A stretch of DNA of 64,000 nucleotides from Hysterium pulicare CBS 123377 (GCA_000467715.1 AJFK01000597.1:62001-126000); one strand, 5' to 3'; shown: positions 1 to 12,298, counted from the stretch's first letter. The notes: a model not told the origin generated them from the sequence alone. Numbers and translations: made by a program.

Positions 1-1790
1 TTACAGGTCCTGATAGTCAAGAAATTGTATGTTCAGGGTTCTATGGCTTACTTGGTTCTGATACTTTTACTCTTAATATTGGGGCCTGCACGTCAGGAAA
101 CTGCGCAATCGACTGTCAGGACCTTACGGCGCTCTACAGTTCCCCTCTTGCATTTGGATCGAAGGGCTCTGAGGTGCCAAGCAACGCCCATTTGCACAAC
201 CTATGCTTATATCTACCAACCGTGGTCGGCCATCTTAATCAGAACCTGATCTCTGAATATCCTAAGACATTCAAACAGTACTTTCCCCCTTCAACCACCA
301 TCGAGGTGTTGCAGAATATCACATCGAAGGTGACTCACTGTCTCATAAGCACCTGTGATAAAGCGCGGGATAGCGATGACTGCTCTTCGAAGTGCAGCCC
401 TGCGGGTCTTCTTATCAATTCCACGACTCCCTCATATTTGGGGGTGGAAAATTGCAAAGATGCATTATGCCTAGGTAACAAGGGCTTACCTTATGGCGAT
501 TCCGACATAGTTGGCATAGGGGTGCGTCAGGAACATGTTGCCTTGCGTAACGAATACTAATCTTTGGCCTAGGTTTTTTCTTCTTATATCGTCCAATACG
601 TACTTGTAGTACTGGCTGGGGTTGCATTCGCCTTGCTGGATATCAATCAATACAGCAAGGGCACCAAAAGAGAAGGCAAAAGCTTGCATAGAAGAGAGAG
701 CCTCATCACCGGACTAGTGGAGTTCCACAAAGCCCAGTGCTTCTTTGGCATTGCATTTCAGATCGCCTGTTTTGCCTCAGGAATCTTTCAGAGAAACATT
801 CTTAACGATCTTACCTTGCTTCCACTCTCTACTAATAGTCTTTTGGCTGTAGTGTTTACCCTAAGTTTCATCGTGCGATACGGAAGGTCTTCATGGTATC
901 TGCTCTCCCTTACATGCCTCACTTGGGTCCTGGCCACCGTAGTGTTCTGGGCTCTCTACTCCCAGCTGCTATTCTCCACCCCCGATGACGTGAGCGCACT
1001 CGCCACTTACTGGCAGTTTAGCTTGGCGCTCTCCAAAACGCAATCATGTGGAGGATCTTCTGCATTGGCTTTATGCGATGACCAGGTTTGGAACGTTCTT
1101 CCGGGTGCCCACAATGCTACAGACACCATCCACACCATCCGCAGTACTCCTTTGATTTGGGCATGGTCTACGGTCTGCCTTTTCTACTTAGCCATGTCCC
1201 ACATATGGCATACAGGCATGGTCAAGAAACATATCAGGACCAAAAATATACTGCCTTCACGCATCGCTCATGGCTTGCGTCGCATTTTCAAGGTCTTCAA
1301 CAATAGCGGATTGTATTGGATAATCACCGCCATCTTTGTCGCCCTGATATGTTTTCAGCTCTACGTATTGTCAACAATCGCCAAGCTAGATCTTATCGAC
1401 ATTTACAACTGGGGATTCGGACAGATAGTGGCAATCACGATCTGGGCTCCACCAATTATCGAATATCTGTATCTCCAAATAAGTAAGTTCAGACCGGTAT
1501 GAATCTCAATGAGATACTTTCCTGCTGATGACGCCCAAGATGGTATGGTCCACGGATCCAGGTATCGGCTCGCGGAAACTTTAAGTATCGCTAGGGTCTC
1601 GCACGACCCTGATTCAGGCATCCTGTTGCAAGAGCAAGACCAGGCCGGAGCCTACGCTCTGGAATCAGGTTTACAGGACCAAAACCAAGCCGAAGCTTCC
1701 TCTCTAGAACAAAGGTTACTGGAGCAGGATCAAGCCGAATCCTCTGCTCTAGACCGAGGACCACTGAGGAATAAAACAAGGAGTTTCTAG
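1..1790 (+). CDS. Polytopic membrane protein, 3' part (5' end outside window)
   Basis: The frame beginning at base 3 is open to the left edge, so the gene enters from outside the window. Exons are <1-521, 573-1482 and 1540-1790; the introns are 51 and 57 nt (donors GTGCGT and GTAAGT), and splicing removes the stop at 1500-1502. The first exon encodes a cysteine-rich, probably extracellular part with NIT and NST glycosylation sites. Next come a TM segment (FSSYIVQYVLVVLAGVAFAL) and at least four more hydrophobic helices. The acidic tail has three imperfect repeats of about 15 residues around L-x-(E/D)-Q-(D/N)-Q-A-(E/G). It resembles uncharacterised fungal integral membrane proteins. The function is unknown to me. 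The short frame starting at base 25 is a shadow. Confidence 0.75.
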
Positions 1791-2527
1791 GTTAACCAGG
1801 ATGTGGCTCCGGTTCAGCATTAACGGCATTGCTTTAAGTTGCACCATTCGCTGCCGGGCTCAGTGGCCGAAGTGGGTGGGTTTAAACGGACCATGGGACA
1901 AGGTGCTGAGCAATCGTCATAGAGATATCCGATTCGTCAAGCCCACTTCATATCGCCGCATACACCTCAAACTGTGACGGAAGGAAGGTGGAAGTCTCGT
2001 TTACAGACGCTGACACTTGCGGATGAACCTTCACTCTCTCACTTCATACCCACAAAAGACGGCCTGAGCTACTGTTCCCACGAAAGAACTGAGCGAAAAG
2101 CGAGGACGCACAACACTCTCTACACCTCGAACGGCTCAATCGTCCGGCAACGAGTGTCTGCTCTTCTGACATCTAGGAGAAATCATATATACTAGTTGTA
2201 TCTGCGGCAATACTCCTTGGAATGCCCCTAAAAGACATTCCAGCAAGCACACAGGGTCAGGTCTAGCGGGAGATGTTTGAACCGACTACCTACAGGACCG
2301 GCCCTTTGGCTAGCTAAGATTAAATGGCTTTGATCAGGTCCATCATCTGTCACATTTTCGGTCTAGGCTGTTCTCGAACTATCTACAGCATTCAATGGAA
2401 GATCACTCGCTATAAATAGAAACCGCTACATTTATAAGAATCTTCTTCGCTCGCTCCCACTCTCTTCCTCGCTCTGATCCTACTTCCCACGCAAGGAAGG
2501 CGGATTATCTGGCTTGTCTCGCTAGCA
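1791..2527. other. Intergenic, no convincing gene
   Basis: Only short ORFs without family resemblance. A TATA-like CTATAAATAG at about 2410 followed by a CT-rich stretch looks like a plus-strand promoter, but no gene follows it. Confidence 0.5.
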
Positions 2528-2827
2528 TTACCACTCTGCTAACATCCGGGCGTATTCGGCCGCACCCTTCTTGGCAATTCTTGTCTCGATACCTTTGAGC
2601 TAGTGCGGCCATCCTGTCGTTTTCTGAGTTGTCCAAGCTTTTGTCGGTCACGGGTATCTCCTCTGGCTTTCTCGACTTCCTGACCTTTTACCGGTCCACC
2701 GTATCCCGTAGCATCCACGATTGCCCGTCTCTGTTCAGGTTCCTCTGCCGATGTCTCATCGAACACGTTCACTTCGGCTTGCAAAATGACCCGTTATTTT
2801 CTCCGTATCGCCATCGCCATCGCCACC
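2528..2827 (-). pseudogene. Decayed C-terminal tail of the upstream glycosyltransferase
   Basis: Directly after the stop at 2828-2830 the minus strand stays protein-like but changes frame several times. The same frame continues as GGDGDGDTEKITGHF. A second frame gives DETSAEEPEQRRAIVDATGYG, a third DKSLDNSENDRMAALAQRY and a fourth IAKKGAAEYARMLAEW before TAA at 2528-2530. An Ala/Lys-rich tail is what I recall for fungal proteins of this family. I infer that the ancestral C-terminus reached 2528 and was lost through a premature stop and small indels. Splicing with a weak donor could rescue part of it, but not all frame changes. Confidence 0.5.
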
Positions 2828-5386
2828 TCATGGTCCACTTGACGGAGTTGGTGGGGTGGTTTCATCGCCGCGCTTACTTCTCGAACTCGTCTCTTTCGCC
2901 GGGCTCATTGTATTCGTCTCGCTCAACGTTGTCAAGTCACTCGTTGAACTCTTCAATGTCGAGAGGCTGGTTGAACTCCTCGTACTCGATCCAGTTTGCT
3001 CCCGCTTCAAGTCCGGCGCTAGTTCGTACCACCGCCTCAGCACATCAAGGCGTTCTTCCTCCTTCGACTCCCTGACTTCCTCGAACCCCTGCGCGAAATG
3101 CGCAGCGAGAATGAAGCTTAGTGTATCAGAGCCCATGCGCTTCTTGATAGTTTTGTAGAGAGCCCGGAGCCCATACTCCCTGCCACCTATAACAAATCCT
3201 CTTCGGCGAAAGAGGAGGCCGCCAAAGCCTTTACCCAGACCTTTTCCAAAGCCGCGCCAGCCGTCTGCTCGGGCGCCTTTGTACGGCTCATACACAACAC
3301 CAGCGTATGCTTTGCCGACGTTGATCGGCAAGTGTATCAGGCCGGAGGCGAAAGAGCCCAATGTGCCGAGGACCGGGTTGGCTCCGCTCAAATTGGCGAT
3401 CACATTAAGCTCCTGGACCGCGTACTCGCATGGCCGGTAGAGAGTTAGCTGATTGATATCTATAACGCCTTCGTTCCCTAACACGGTCGCCGCAAAGGCG
3501 CTCAACCTTACGTCGTCGGTCGACCCTTTGGTCTTGACCCGCCAGACAGCCGTTCGGGCCGACGCCATCATACATCGCAGTCTGTCCACGTCCATCTGCG
3601 CATGAAAGCTGGCCGCGCCGGCCTCACAGCCTTTTTCATCGCGAATGCGCTCTCCGAGCTCCCTCGCCCGATCGAGCGTTTCAGGCTTGAGCGCCTCGAG
3701 GATAGCATTTGCAAGCCCCTCAGCAGTAAGCTCCTTGTGCGGAATTGGTGCCGGTCCTGCGCCGGCACGCGCGACCATAGCGCCCCAAAATGGCTGGTCG
3801 CCAAAGAAGGGAACAATGACTGTAGGCCGACCGAGCGCAATGCCTGCTGCTGTTGTGCCTGCTCCGCCGTGATGAACAACGCAAGAAACATGCTTGAAAA
3901 GCCAGTCATGTGGGCAGTTGCCAAGCATGAATACCCCATCAGGTTTACCTAGCTCATCGCCGCCGAAGCCACCCCAGCCCTTGGAAACCAAGGCTCGTTG
4001 ACCGGTCTTTTCGACGGCTTCGAAGATTAGCTTGGTCATGGCATTGGGGTCCTCGACAACAATCGAGCCGAAGCCGATGTAGACAGGTGGGGGGCCGGAG
4101 GCCAGAAAGTTGGCAAGGTCGGAGTCGGGTTGGTAATTAGATGCCAGGGAGAGAAAGTAGAAACCTGAGATGGTGATGTGACGGCCCCAGTCCTTAGGCT
4201 TCGGGATCAGAGCTGGAGACCTGTCGAACATGTTAGAGCTTAAGCTGCATGTTTTACTGGTCTGAAATGTAGCCTTGGATAAAGTGCATTGGAGGGAAAT
4301 CTTACCAACAGTACGTATACGGTATTCGCAGTCGGTGAAGCATACTGGTCGCTGCTGCCTGAGTGAGAATTCCAAGATCTAGAGTCTCTTTTCTGAATTT
4401 GTTTGTGATATCACCTAAGCCTTGCCAGGTCATCATATCGACAAGCGTGTAGCTCATTTCGTTTGTCATGCTTCCGCTGGCATTGGAAGATTTGATGTTC
4501 GCTATGGGTTGCGGGAAATCATGGGTTGGTGACCAGGGCATACTAAAAAGATCCTGATCGGCACGGCCATTACTGAGTAAGGGGCGAGGGCGATACTTAC
4601 GTGAACATCAAATGTAAAGGAATCCCCAACTTCTCTGCACAATGGATATGCGCGAAACTAGGGGGGTTCGCGATGATGGCATTTGCGATGAATGGTCTCA
4701 CTTTCGGCTTATTGTCTTCATCCTCTTTCACCTCACCAGCATCGGCGCACGATCTCCAGCATCCCTCTAGAATCTCAGCCATGCCCTTGCGTCTCTTGCC
4801 CACGTCACCTTCTTTCAACGACTTCATCCCCGGTATAAGGCCAGGATTCTTGACCATGAAAGCCATCAGCTCGGCCGGGTCGCCGCCAATATCAAAGAAC
4901 TCGAGCCCATTCTCCTCGACAAACTTCTTAAACGTCCCATGGGTAGCTAGGCGCACGCGGTGGCCGTAGGCGTTCTTCAGCTCCTGGCCGAGTGCGACGA
5001 AGGGCTGGACGTCTCCTCGCGAGCCGACGACATGTATGACGATGTTAAGGGGTGGTGGAGCTAATTGTGCGGGCGTGGGTGCTGGCGTTGAAGGCGTTTC
5101 AGGCTCTTCAGATAGAGTGGCTAGTTGGATCTGTTCAATCTGTTCGACAAGTCGCTTGTCGGTCTCGTTTATGTTTATGTCGACGCGTCCGTCATCTACT
5201 CTCTTCGTGAGCTCTAGTCATAATAAGGGAGTAAAGTGGTGAATTAACCTCTAAGTTGGGTCTGCATACTGAGACCATCCTGGCGGAGGTTAAGAGTACC
5301 TGTTGCATCATTATAGGCTGGCGGAGCATCATTCGTTGTTGGTTGAGGGCCTGTTTCTGGATAGGTAGTAGGGTTTCCTGAAGCCA
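2828..5386 (-). CDS. GT1 / sterol-3-beta-glucosyltransferase-like UDP-sugar glycosyltransferase
   Basis: Four exons: 5386-5270, 5213-4601, 4542-4306 and 4220-2828. Introns are 56, 58 and 85 nt, with donors GTATGC, GTAAGT and GTAAGA. The product is about 786 residues. N-terminal glycosyltransferase fold: DDGRVDI, then VIHVVGSRGDVQPF, and HLMFTMPWSPT at the exon 2/3 join. The C-terminal nucleotide-sugar site has IGFGSIV, GNCPHDWLF, HHGGAGTTAAGI and a following PFFGDQPFWG, the signature of ATG26/UGT80-like enzymes that move glucose from UDP-glucose to a lipid or sterol acceptor. No signal peptide is seen. An alternative first donor (GTTAAT, 35-nt intron) is less likely. The C-terminus after PPTPSSGP appears shortened (see 2528-2827). 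The substrate is inferred only. Confidence 0.85.
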
Positions 5387-5766
5387 TAGAAGCTTTCTGT
5401 CCGTCCAATGGTGTGTTAGGCTTGTGTATACATGGAAGGACAAGCAGCTTCCCCGGGTTTCAGCGTTCAGGGCCAACTTGAAGTGATATGAAAAGTGTAA
5501 TTATTGTCGAGGCGCAGTCATCAGCAAACCACCTTGGAGAGAGCGAAACAAACCTGTACCGAGCGATATAAAATGCTTGCTGGCGTTGGTGAAGGAGTTG
5601 ATAAAAAGCAGCTCGCTCCTGAGGTGTGTCACCGTTGATCAGGCTGACTATCGATAAGGTGCACGTGGGAAGGTTCGCTTCCATCCATGTGGCTTGAAGA
5701 GAAACACCGTGACAACTCTACAACTTTTTCAATTCATGAAGAAGACTCAACATCCTACTCCATCCA
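5387..5766. other. Intergenic between glycosyltransferase start and secreted-protein end
   Basis: About 380 bases that should hold the promoter of the glycosyltransferase and the 3' end of its neighbour. No clear element is seen. Confidence 0.4.
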
Positions 5767-6491
5767 TCAACCAAGAACCTTCAAGAATCCCACATAGTCC
5801 CTGTCATCCAGCACCGGAAATTGCCTCTTGACCTTAAAAGCGTTACCATCTTTACCCAACAGTCTGAGCAAGTAGTACTCGCCAGCATTGCCACCCCAAT
5901 TATACTTGAACTTCCAAGTCGTAGCATTCCCTGCGCCCAGAAACACACCAGGCTGTCGCGTTCCGTTGATATAATGGGCGTATGGCTCGACGGCAACGCT
6001 TGGACTTAACTCGAATCCGATAGACGCCTGCAAATTCTCCTCCCTAGCTACCCCCAGATTCTGCCAACTGATATTTCTGGCGACGAAATCGCCCATGTCG
6101 ACCTGAGCCTGCAGCGTGTTGTTTGCGCAGCGCATGGAGATGTTCTGGAATGCACCTAAGCGAGCTTCGGCTTTGGGGAGAGTGATCTGTTCGAAATCGT
6201 AAGACGAATCGTTACCTAGCTAACATAAATGCTGCAACTTACGAATCCATAGCGGCTCACGCCGTCATCTGTAAATGTTTCGGCACTGGCTTTGAGACCG
6301 TCGATGGAAGCTCCCGTCGAGTCGGCGACGGCTACCCAAGGACCTGCTTGGCCGGTGGCATTGCTGTATCCTGGATAGGAGCTGCAGCCATTGGTGAGAC
6401 GAACTACTGTTACGTTTGGGAGGACGGCGAGAACAGCAGTTGGGAGGGAGAGGGCGAGGGTTATGACCGCCTTGGTGATAGAGATTTGCAT
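5767..6491 (-). CDS. Secreted protein of a conserved fungal family, function unknown
   Basis: Exons 6491-6243 and 6186-5767, joined across a 56-nt intron (donor GTAAGT, acceptor AACAG); 222 residues. The start is chosen because it gives a clean signal peptide (MQISITKAVITLALSLPTAVLA). The mature part has TVVRLTNGCSSYPGY, AGPWVAVAD and YGFITLPKAE across the splice, then a short PYAHYINGT stretch, GVFLGAGNATTWKF and the terminal VGFLKVLG. Several N-glycosylation sites (NVT, NAT, NNT, NIS, NGT) support secretion. I recall similar ascomycete secreted proteins of about 220 residues without a known role. Confidence 0.75.
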
Positions 6492-6966
6492 TTTTGTCGT
6501 GCGCAGGCGTCCCTGCGAGTAAAAGGATACTACGAAGTGGTGCAAGTAGAAAACCATCTATTCGCGAGCTCGACCCAAAGATATACAAACTTGGGTCCTT
6601 TACATCTAATGAACCTTTTCATATAGTACATCGGATCTACTGGTCGGCTAAAGCCTGAATGGTTGCATACCCTGGCAGCTGTAGATTTCTTGGATCGTTT
6701 AGGGAGAAAGCTCTGGTGGAGTCTATAATATATAAGCACCGACGACCCGGAAAAGCGAAAAATCTTAGAACAGAGAGATAACAAAACGCCGCATAATTTG
6801 TTGGTGGAGATCAGGCCGAAGTTTTGCTATATTCTATCTACCCTATTGCTGGAAAGTAGATGTAAAAGTACCCAAGCGGCCGATTAGTAGTTTCGTGTAT
6901 CGCATAAAAACCTTCCATCTGAACCACCGACTTATTTTCGAAGTCAAGAGGAAAATTTGCCGACCA
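6492..6966. other. Intergenic, no gene seen
   Basis: Promoter side of the secreted-protein gene and 3' side of the EthD-like gene. The short ORFs on both strands lack coding character. Confidence 0.4.
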
Positions 6967-7812
6967 TTACAGCTTCTCGTCCCCCTTCTCAAATATCAAT
7001 TCCCAATTCGCGGCATCGAAAACCTGCAACGAATCCATCACCTTCCTGGCCATCTCAGTCCCCATCATCACTGCCCCCATATACGGATCTACATACGTAG
7101 AATCCATCTCATGGACTGCAAGCCATAGCGGTTTCGAACTATTGCCAGCAGGCCGGTACCGCGTCGAGCGTCGATAGGTGGGGACCATGGAAAGCATGTC
7201 CAAATGCTACAATAGTGATCAGCCCCAATTCACAGAAATTCGACCCCACCATCGAAACAAGAACAGCTTGTGTATGCCGGGTATCATCTTGCACGGCTGG
7301 AAATGTGACATGAAGGGGGTCTTCGGATGAAAGCTAGCTAGACGGACCTGGTATCGATACCAATCTTCTATATCCTTTTCCATGTCCTTGCCCTGCGGGG
7401 GCTCTAAACGGACGATACATGCGACTTTCGGCCTACCAGCTGGAACATCTCCTCTCTTCTCTCTCAGCGACTCATACGTTTGAATCGGTTCCCAAGTACT
7501 GAATTCAATCGTCACATCATTCGGTCCAATATCCCTCTTCTCCTTGCTCCCGCTATCCCATACATTGAGCGCGGTACTGGCGTTAATGTTCTCGTGCGTC
7601 TTATACAAAGCCATGTACTCCCAGGGATACGGCGTCGTCGCATTGGCTTTCGGAATGAGCTTGTACCGTAGGCCAAGAGATGCGTTGTGGTTCTTCATGA
7701 ACATTGGGAGCAAGATGGAATTATACCAGTCGTTGAATTGGACCTCTGTGATATTGGTGTTTGTCAAGCGCGCCGTGGCCATCCATAGACTGGTCATATT
7801 TGAGAGTAGCAT
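6967..7812 (-). CDS. EthD-like dimeric alpha/beta-barrel protein
   Basis: Exons 7812-7348 and 7206-6967 around a 141-nt intron (donor GTCCGT, acceptor TTGTAG); 234 residues. The N-terminal half has VQFNDWYNSILLPMF and LRYKLIP. The second half has DIEDWYRYQ joined exactly to HLDMLSMVPTYRRSTRY. This is the Y/W-x-x-x-H-L-x-x-L-x-x-V-P-G-W-R-R-S pattern of EthD-type ferredoxin-like folds, present twice as usual in fungal members. No signal peptide. Such proteins often sit near oxidative or degradative genes, but nothing here fixes a substrate. The donor is non-consensus beyond GT, which is the main uncertainty. Confidence 0.65.
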
Positions 7813-8432
7813 TCTCGGGACGCGAAAAGCCGGCTGTGGATTCGGGAGCGGGGGCTTTTTGGAACGCGAAGAGGTAGATGAAGGCTGGACATTTCTTGCA
7901 AGATGATGAATATATAGATGGTGATACAGAGCTCGGGTCCTGGGGTCGGGTGGAAGGTCAATTAATTTTGATGATTGGAGATCTGAATCGCGACGAGGAG
8001 AAGATGAGGCTGAGATTGGCTCTGAACCATTGCGGGGACTTTAAAGAGTGAGAGCGAGGTCGGTTCATTTAGTTTTGAGTAGTTTCAGTAGAATGGAAGT
8101 TGACGTGCAGGTAAGCGGGGCGAACAGGATAAATTCGGTAGATAGCCATGTTGGCCCTTGGGCTTCGGTTCCGTTGAGCCATGCACCTCAAAATGATATA
8201 TCCTTTTGGAAGATCGGTGATGCAGCGTGTCTTGCACCGAACATCCTATGCTCGCTACTTCAAGCGCTCCAACCTTCCAGCTGCTTTCCAGCTACCTCGT
8301 GGTTGACTTTCAGCAAGCTGCAAATATGGCATGGAGCAGGCTTGCAAAGGTAATTACACCGACTACCCTTTAGTTCTGGCGGATCAAGGGAGAGAACTTG
8401 TTATTTGCTGTCTACATACGGCTCTTCATTGC
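7813..8432. other. Intergenic, no gene seen
   Basis: Promoter of the EthD-like gene and 3' flank of the kelch gene. A plus-strand ORF at 8048-8353 has no recognisable features and is not called. Confidence 0.4.
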
Positions 8433-10414
8433 TTATCTAGGCACATTTTGGCTCATCTCATGTGGTTGGTCCCCTTGCAATTCGAACCAGCTTGGTTTCG
8501 TGGCAGGCACTTCCTGAGGAGGTTGGTTATCGGGCATTTCGTGTGTAGAAACCGCGTGAGAAGCTTCGTAGCCGACCCGAGGGCCTCTCGTTCGTCGTCG
8601 TCGATGGCGGAAATACATGACGAATGCACCGGCAAGCAGAAGAAGGAACACGACCCCACCGACTACGGCCCCGGCGATAACACCAGCGTTGTTCTTTTTA
8701 CTAGGTGATTTATCTGTCTCGGTAGATGTTGGCGAGGATGACGATGTCGAGCCAGTTTGTCTTGCAGCTGCAAAGATGATGCCAAGTGCAGGGTCGACGA
8801 AACCATTTATTGGTGCGGTGACAGTTGCTTGTCCACTTGGCCTATTGACAAATTAGCAGAGAATCTGCAGATGAGAACAGTGAACATACCCGCCGCCGAT
8901 GATATCAGTGATCTTTTTTGGTATGTTATAGAGACTAGTATTCACGGAGCTCGCGGGTGGATGATCGTACTGAGTTGTCCAATTCAAGGCTGTGATGTCG
9001 TAAAGACGAAGGCCGGAGGGTGCATCCTCACAAGTATCGTTTGAGTGTTGACCACCATAAGTCAACATGTATCGATCAGCCAGAAGTGTGCATGACAGAA
9101 TGGTGCGGGCGATGTCAGTCTCGCCAACGGGGATCCAATGAAAGTGCGGAAGTGTCAAAATGTATACATCATCAGTAATCCCCTGGTTTGTGGTACCACC
9201 GTAGATGTAGATACTATGACTACTTCCATCTATTGCGCTGACTGCTACAGCACAGAAGTCAGTCCTAGTGGGCGGGAAGATATCGTTCTCGGCCGTTGTC
9301 GTCTGGTTGTACCACTTATCATTGCCGACATCATAGACTGCGACTTGACTCATGGAGATATACTATAGGGACATCATATCAGTACTTGCAGCAATTCTGA
9401 ATGGGAGCGGATGTTGGGGGCTTTTACTGCACTGAAATCATATCCCCCAATGGCCACAAGGAGACCTTCCTTTCCAAGTCTAGGAAATGATACCATCTGT
9501 CCCAATACCATTGGTTGCAATTGCGCAGTATTATTACTCCAACTTAATGATTGAGGGTCGAAGGTGAGAATGTTTTGGTAATGCTTCTGCCCGGTTGGTC
9601 CATTTGTACTGGAATACCATACCGTGCCGTTTGGGCCGGTCCGATACGTACCCTGGTCGTCGTTTCCGCCGTAGATGTATCCAGTATTTGCAATCTTGTT
9701 CCAAGCATACAATCCCGCATTCAGGGGCATAACCACTTGTGCAGGGCTTGGGGGCTGTGTTGGGTTTTGCCGTGCCCAATTCCCATCGGATAGGCTATAC
9801 TGCCATACATCACCTCCCATACTTATTGAATCCCAGTAATGGCCGGTGAAGTATCCGCTTTCATTGATGTATGGCACTGCGATATTTCTCCCTCCCATTA
9901 CATACAAGCTGTTTGCACTAGCCCAAAGAAGCCCTCCTGCGGTTATTGGAACGTCTGGAGTATTGGCAGGGACGTTCCCATCGGCTGCTGGTATGCGATC
10001 GTACTGCATTATGGCGTCCGTTTCGAGATTTCGAGATGCTGAGAAGTCGGCAGTACGAAGATAGGAATCTTAAAGGAATACTCGTCAACAAATTGGGCTT
10101 GAATGCATGTGGGAATGAAGATCAACGAGCACCCAAGGAGACTCACTCATGATTTCGTAACTGGGCCCCGTTCCATTACGCACGAAACTGATCCCACCTT
10201 GAATGTATACTTTATCGTTTGCGCTTGCCACTAACCTATGTCAATATCGCAGGGTGATTAATCCTAAAGTTGAAAGATCATTCTTACTCAACATATTATA
10301 GACTCGACATGCTTTCGCAGGGTTCAGATCGTCAAGATTTACGGGAATATACTGGCAGAAAGAGATAGAAATCAAGAAAAGTATGTAAATCGAAATAACT
10401 CGACGAAGGTCCAT
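8433..10414 (-). CDS. Kelch-repeat surface protein with C-terminal membrane anchor
   Basis: Five exons: 10414-10288, 10230-10147, 10068-9428, 9362-8890 and 8841-8433. Introns are 57, 78, 65 and 48 nt and all phases agree; 577 residues. A signal peptide (MDLRRVISIYILFLISISFC) is followed by kelch blades with the usual GG doublets: VYIQGGIS, YVMGGRN, YIYGGND, VAIGGYD, YIYGGTT, LTYGGQH. A Ser/Thr-rich stalk leads to one TM helix (AGVIAGAVVGGVVFLLLLAG) and a basic cytoplasmic tail (FRHRRRRTR). The kelch domain is therefore predicted outside the cell. This extracellular kelch-TM layout is common in filamentous ascomycetes; ligand and role are unknown. Confidence 0.85.
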
Positions 10415-11590
10415 CTTCGGTGCTGGCCGATTTGTGGCGCGTTCCAACTGAGAATGAATGGAATCGTTCTGTCGACCGAGACAACTGGAAGCAAGCTTCA
10501 AAGGTAGAGACAACGACTGCGATTTGGACACCCAAAAGAAAATCGGAGCGGCTATTACAACGGCCGATAGCCAGGCATTATTATGAAGCAAGGCCGGAGG
10601 ATTGACGTGCCGCCATCTTCCGTTATTGATAGGGCAGTGCCACTCATTACTGGAGTCTGGCTTGCCTTACTCAATGATCCAACATCCCATTTATGGGAGG
10701 CCTTACACTCTACGCAGTTACAATTGGCCCCATTTCTATTTATTGAAGCCACGGAGGCGGGGCTGGGGGCCACGGAAGTACAAAAGAAAAAGTAAAAGTT
10801 TGATCCTCCGCAGTTCAGTAATAAAATAGGATCCGTAACGGCATTATAATCATGAAGCAGAATTGGAACGCTCAAGAGAGGGAGAAGGGAAATGTTGAAA
10901 ATATGTAAATTGGTAACCCACGCAGCACGGGTCAACTGCTTAAGTAAGTAGGAGCGGCGGACGGGTTTAGTAAGCCGAAAGCTCTAATATTCACGCTTTC
11001 AGGAGACAGCAGAACCACAGAAGGATTAGCACCCCTATTCCAGAATCGAGCTTCGCAATTTACAGACCCCCAATTACTGTTAGGTTATGAGTTGGAACCA
11101 AAAACTGTGAGTATCCTGATTGATTTGAAAGGTGATACGACGAGTTTAAATAAATACACGAACAGAGGAACAGAAGGGCAATCTAACTGCTAATAGAATG
11201 AAATACTGAACTACTGGATCAGGTATAATTGATCGGATCTGATGTAGGGACAACTCCCAGCTGCGCTTTTGTATTGCGGGCTTGTAGATGAAAGTTTGTT
11301 GACAATGCATGGCTACAGATCCCATAGAAGGCCTGCCGCCTGCCCCATTCTGCGCCTGGTATACTTATATCTGCATCTTCCACTAAAAGCCTAGGAAATA
11401 AGCCACAAAATTCAAAAATATTTCGATCTGCCGAACTAGTGAAAAGAATCTTAGCAATATTCTTTTTTATAGTAGACCCCGCTTTACAACAAGGCTGAGT
11501 TTCATTCACTGTTAGGCGCAAAGCCCATGCCTTCATTTTCATCAATCTTGACATCTCCCCATTGAGAACGCCAAATATGATCAAGTGACT
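10415..11590. other. Intergenic, no convincing gene
   Basis: Promoter of the kelch gene and upstream region of the serine-rich TM gene. Minus-strand ORFs at 10555-10935 and 11219-11596 show no domain or conserved motif. Confidence 0.4.
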
Positions 11591-12298
11591 ATGCATTTCG
11601 AAAATCTAGTCCTCCATTTACTCCTACCCGCACTCGCCGTTATCGGTCAGCCTGCCGCTGCGACGTCTCAAAGTGGCGCGAGCAGCACTCAGTCAGGGCC
11701 CGTCACGCATACTCTCATCGTCTGAGGCGGCGAATCGACGACGGTTGTAGCATCTGTCCTGGCTCTTAGATCTGGACTGCAAACCATCCTCGTCGCAGGC
11801 ACAGCGGGCACGCAGACTCTCGTTGTCTCAGTGGGCGAATCCACAACGTCTGTCGTAAGCGATTCAGAGTCTACAGTCGCCGCCGCAAGCCACTCCTCAA
11901 CCGATGTAGCCTCGACCAACAAAAATACGGCTACTACAATTTCGTCCACCTCCCAGTCCGCCTCCTCGTCCTTTGCTCCTCCCCACGGCATCTCTACCGG
12001 CACCGAGATCGGTATTGGCGTAGGAATACCCGCTGCAGTTCTCATACTCTGCGTAGTCCTCGGGGCATACTGTCTTGGAGTTCGACGAGAGAGGCGAGCG
12101 CAGCACGCGCAAAGTACACAGCAGAACTATCCAGAGTACGTCGGAGAACAACCGTATAACGAATCAAACATGGCTCGCGGTGGGCGAGGTGTGGATTCGC
12201 TTGGTCATGCTCACCAGGGACAAGCGGAGAAGATGCGAGGACAAAACGCGCAGCCGCATGAGCTTCCGACGGATACCAGTAGACAGGAGATGGGTTAG
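11591..12298 (+). pseudogene. Serine/threonine-rich single-TM protein, interrupted by one in-frame TGA
   Basis: One frame runs from ATG 11591 to TAG 12298 (235 codons) with a single TGA at about 11723. The start encodes a signal-like segment (LHLLLPALAVIGQPAAA). A Ser/Thr-rich ectodomain follows, then a TM helix around GIGVGIPAAVLILCVVLGAY and a hydrophilic tail beginning GVRRERRAQ. This is the layout of fungal Mid2/WSC-like wall sensors and related proteins. An internal duplication makes the break clear: the first copy reads CTCATCGTCTGAGGC where the second has CTCGTTGTCTCAGTG, so TCA became TGA. No intron in phase removes it. Either a recent loss of function, a sequence error, or re-initiation downstream. 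Confidence 0.6.

Noticed and set aside
25-249. Plus-strand ORF with a signal-peptide-like start (MAYLVLILLLLILG)
   Set aside because: The frame starting at base 3 is open to the edge and continues into the membrane protein gene. This one is an out-of-frame shadow.
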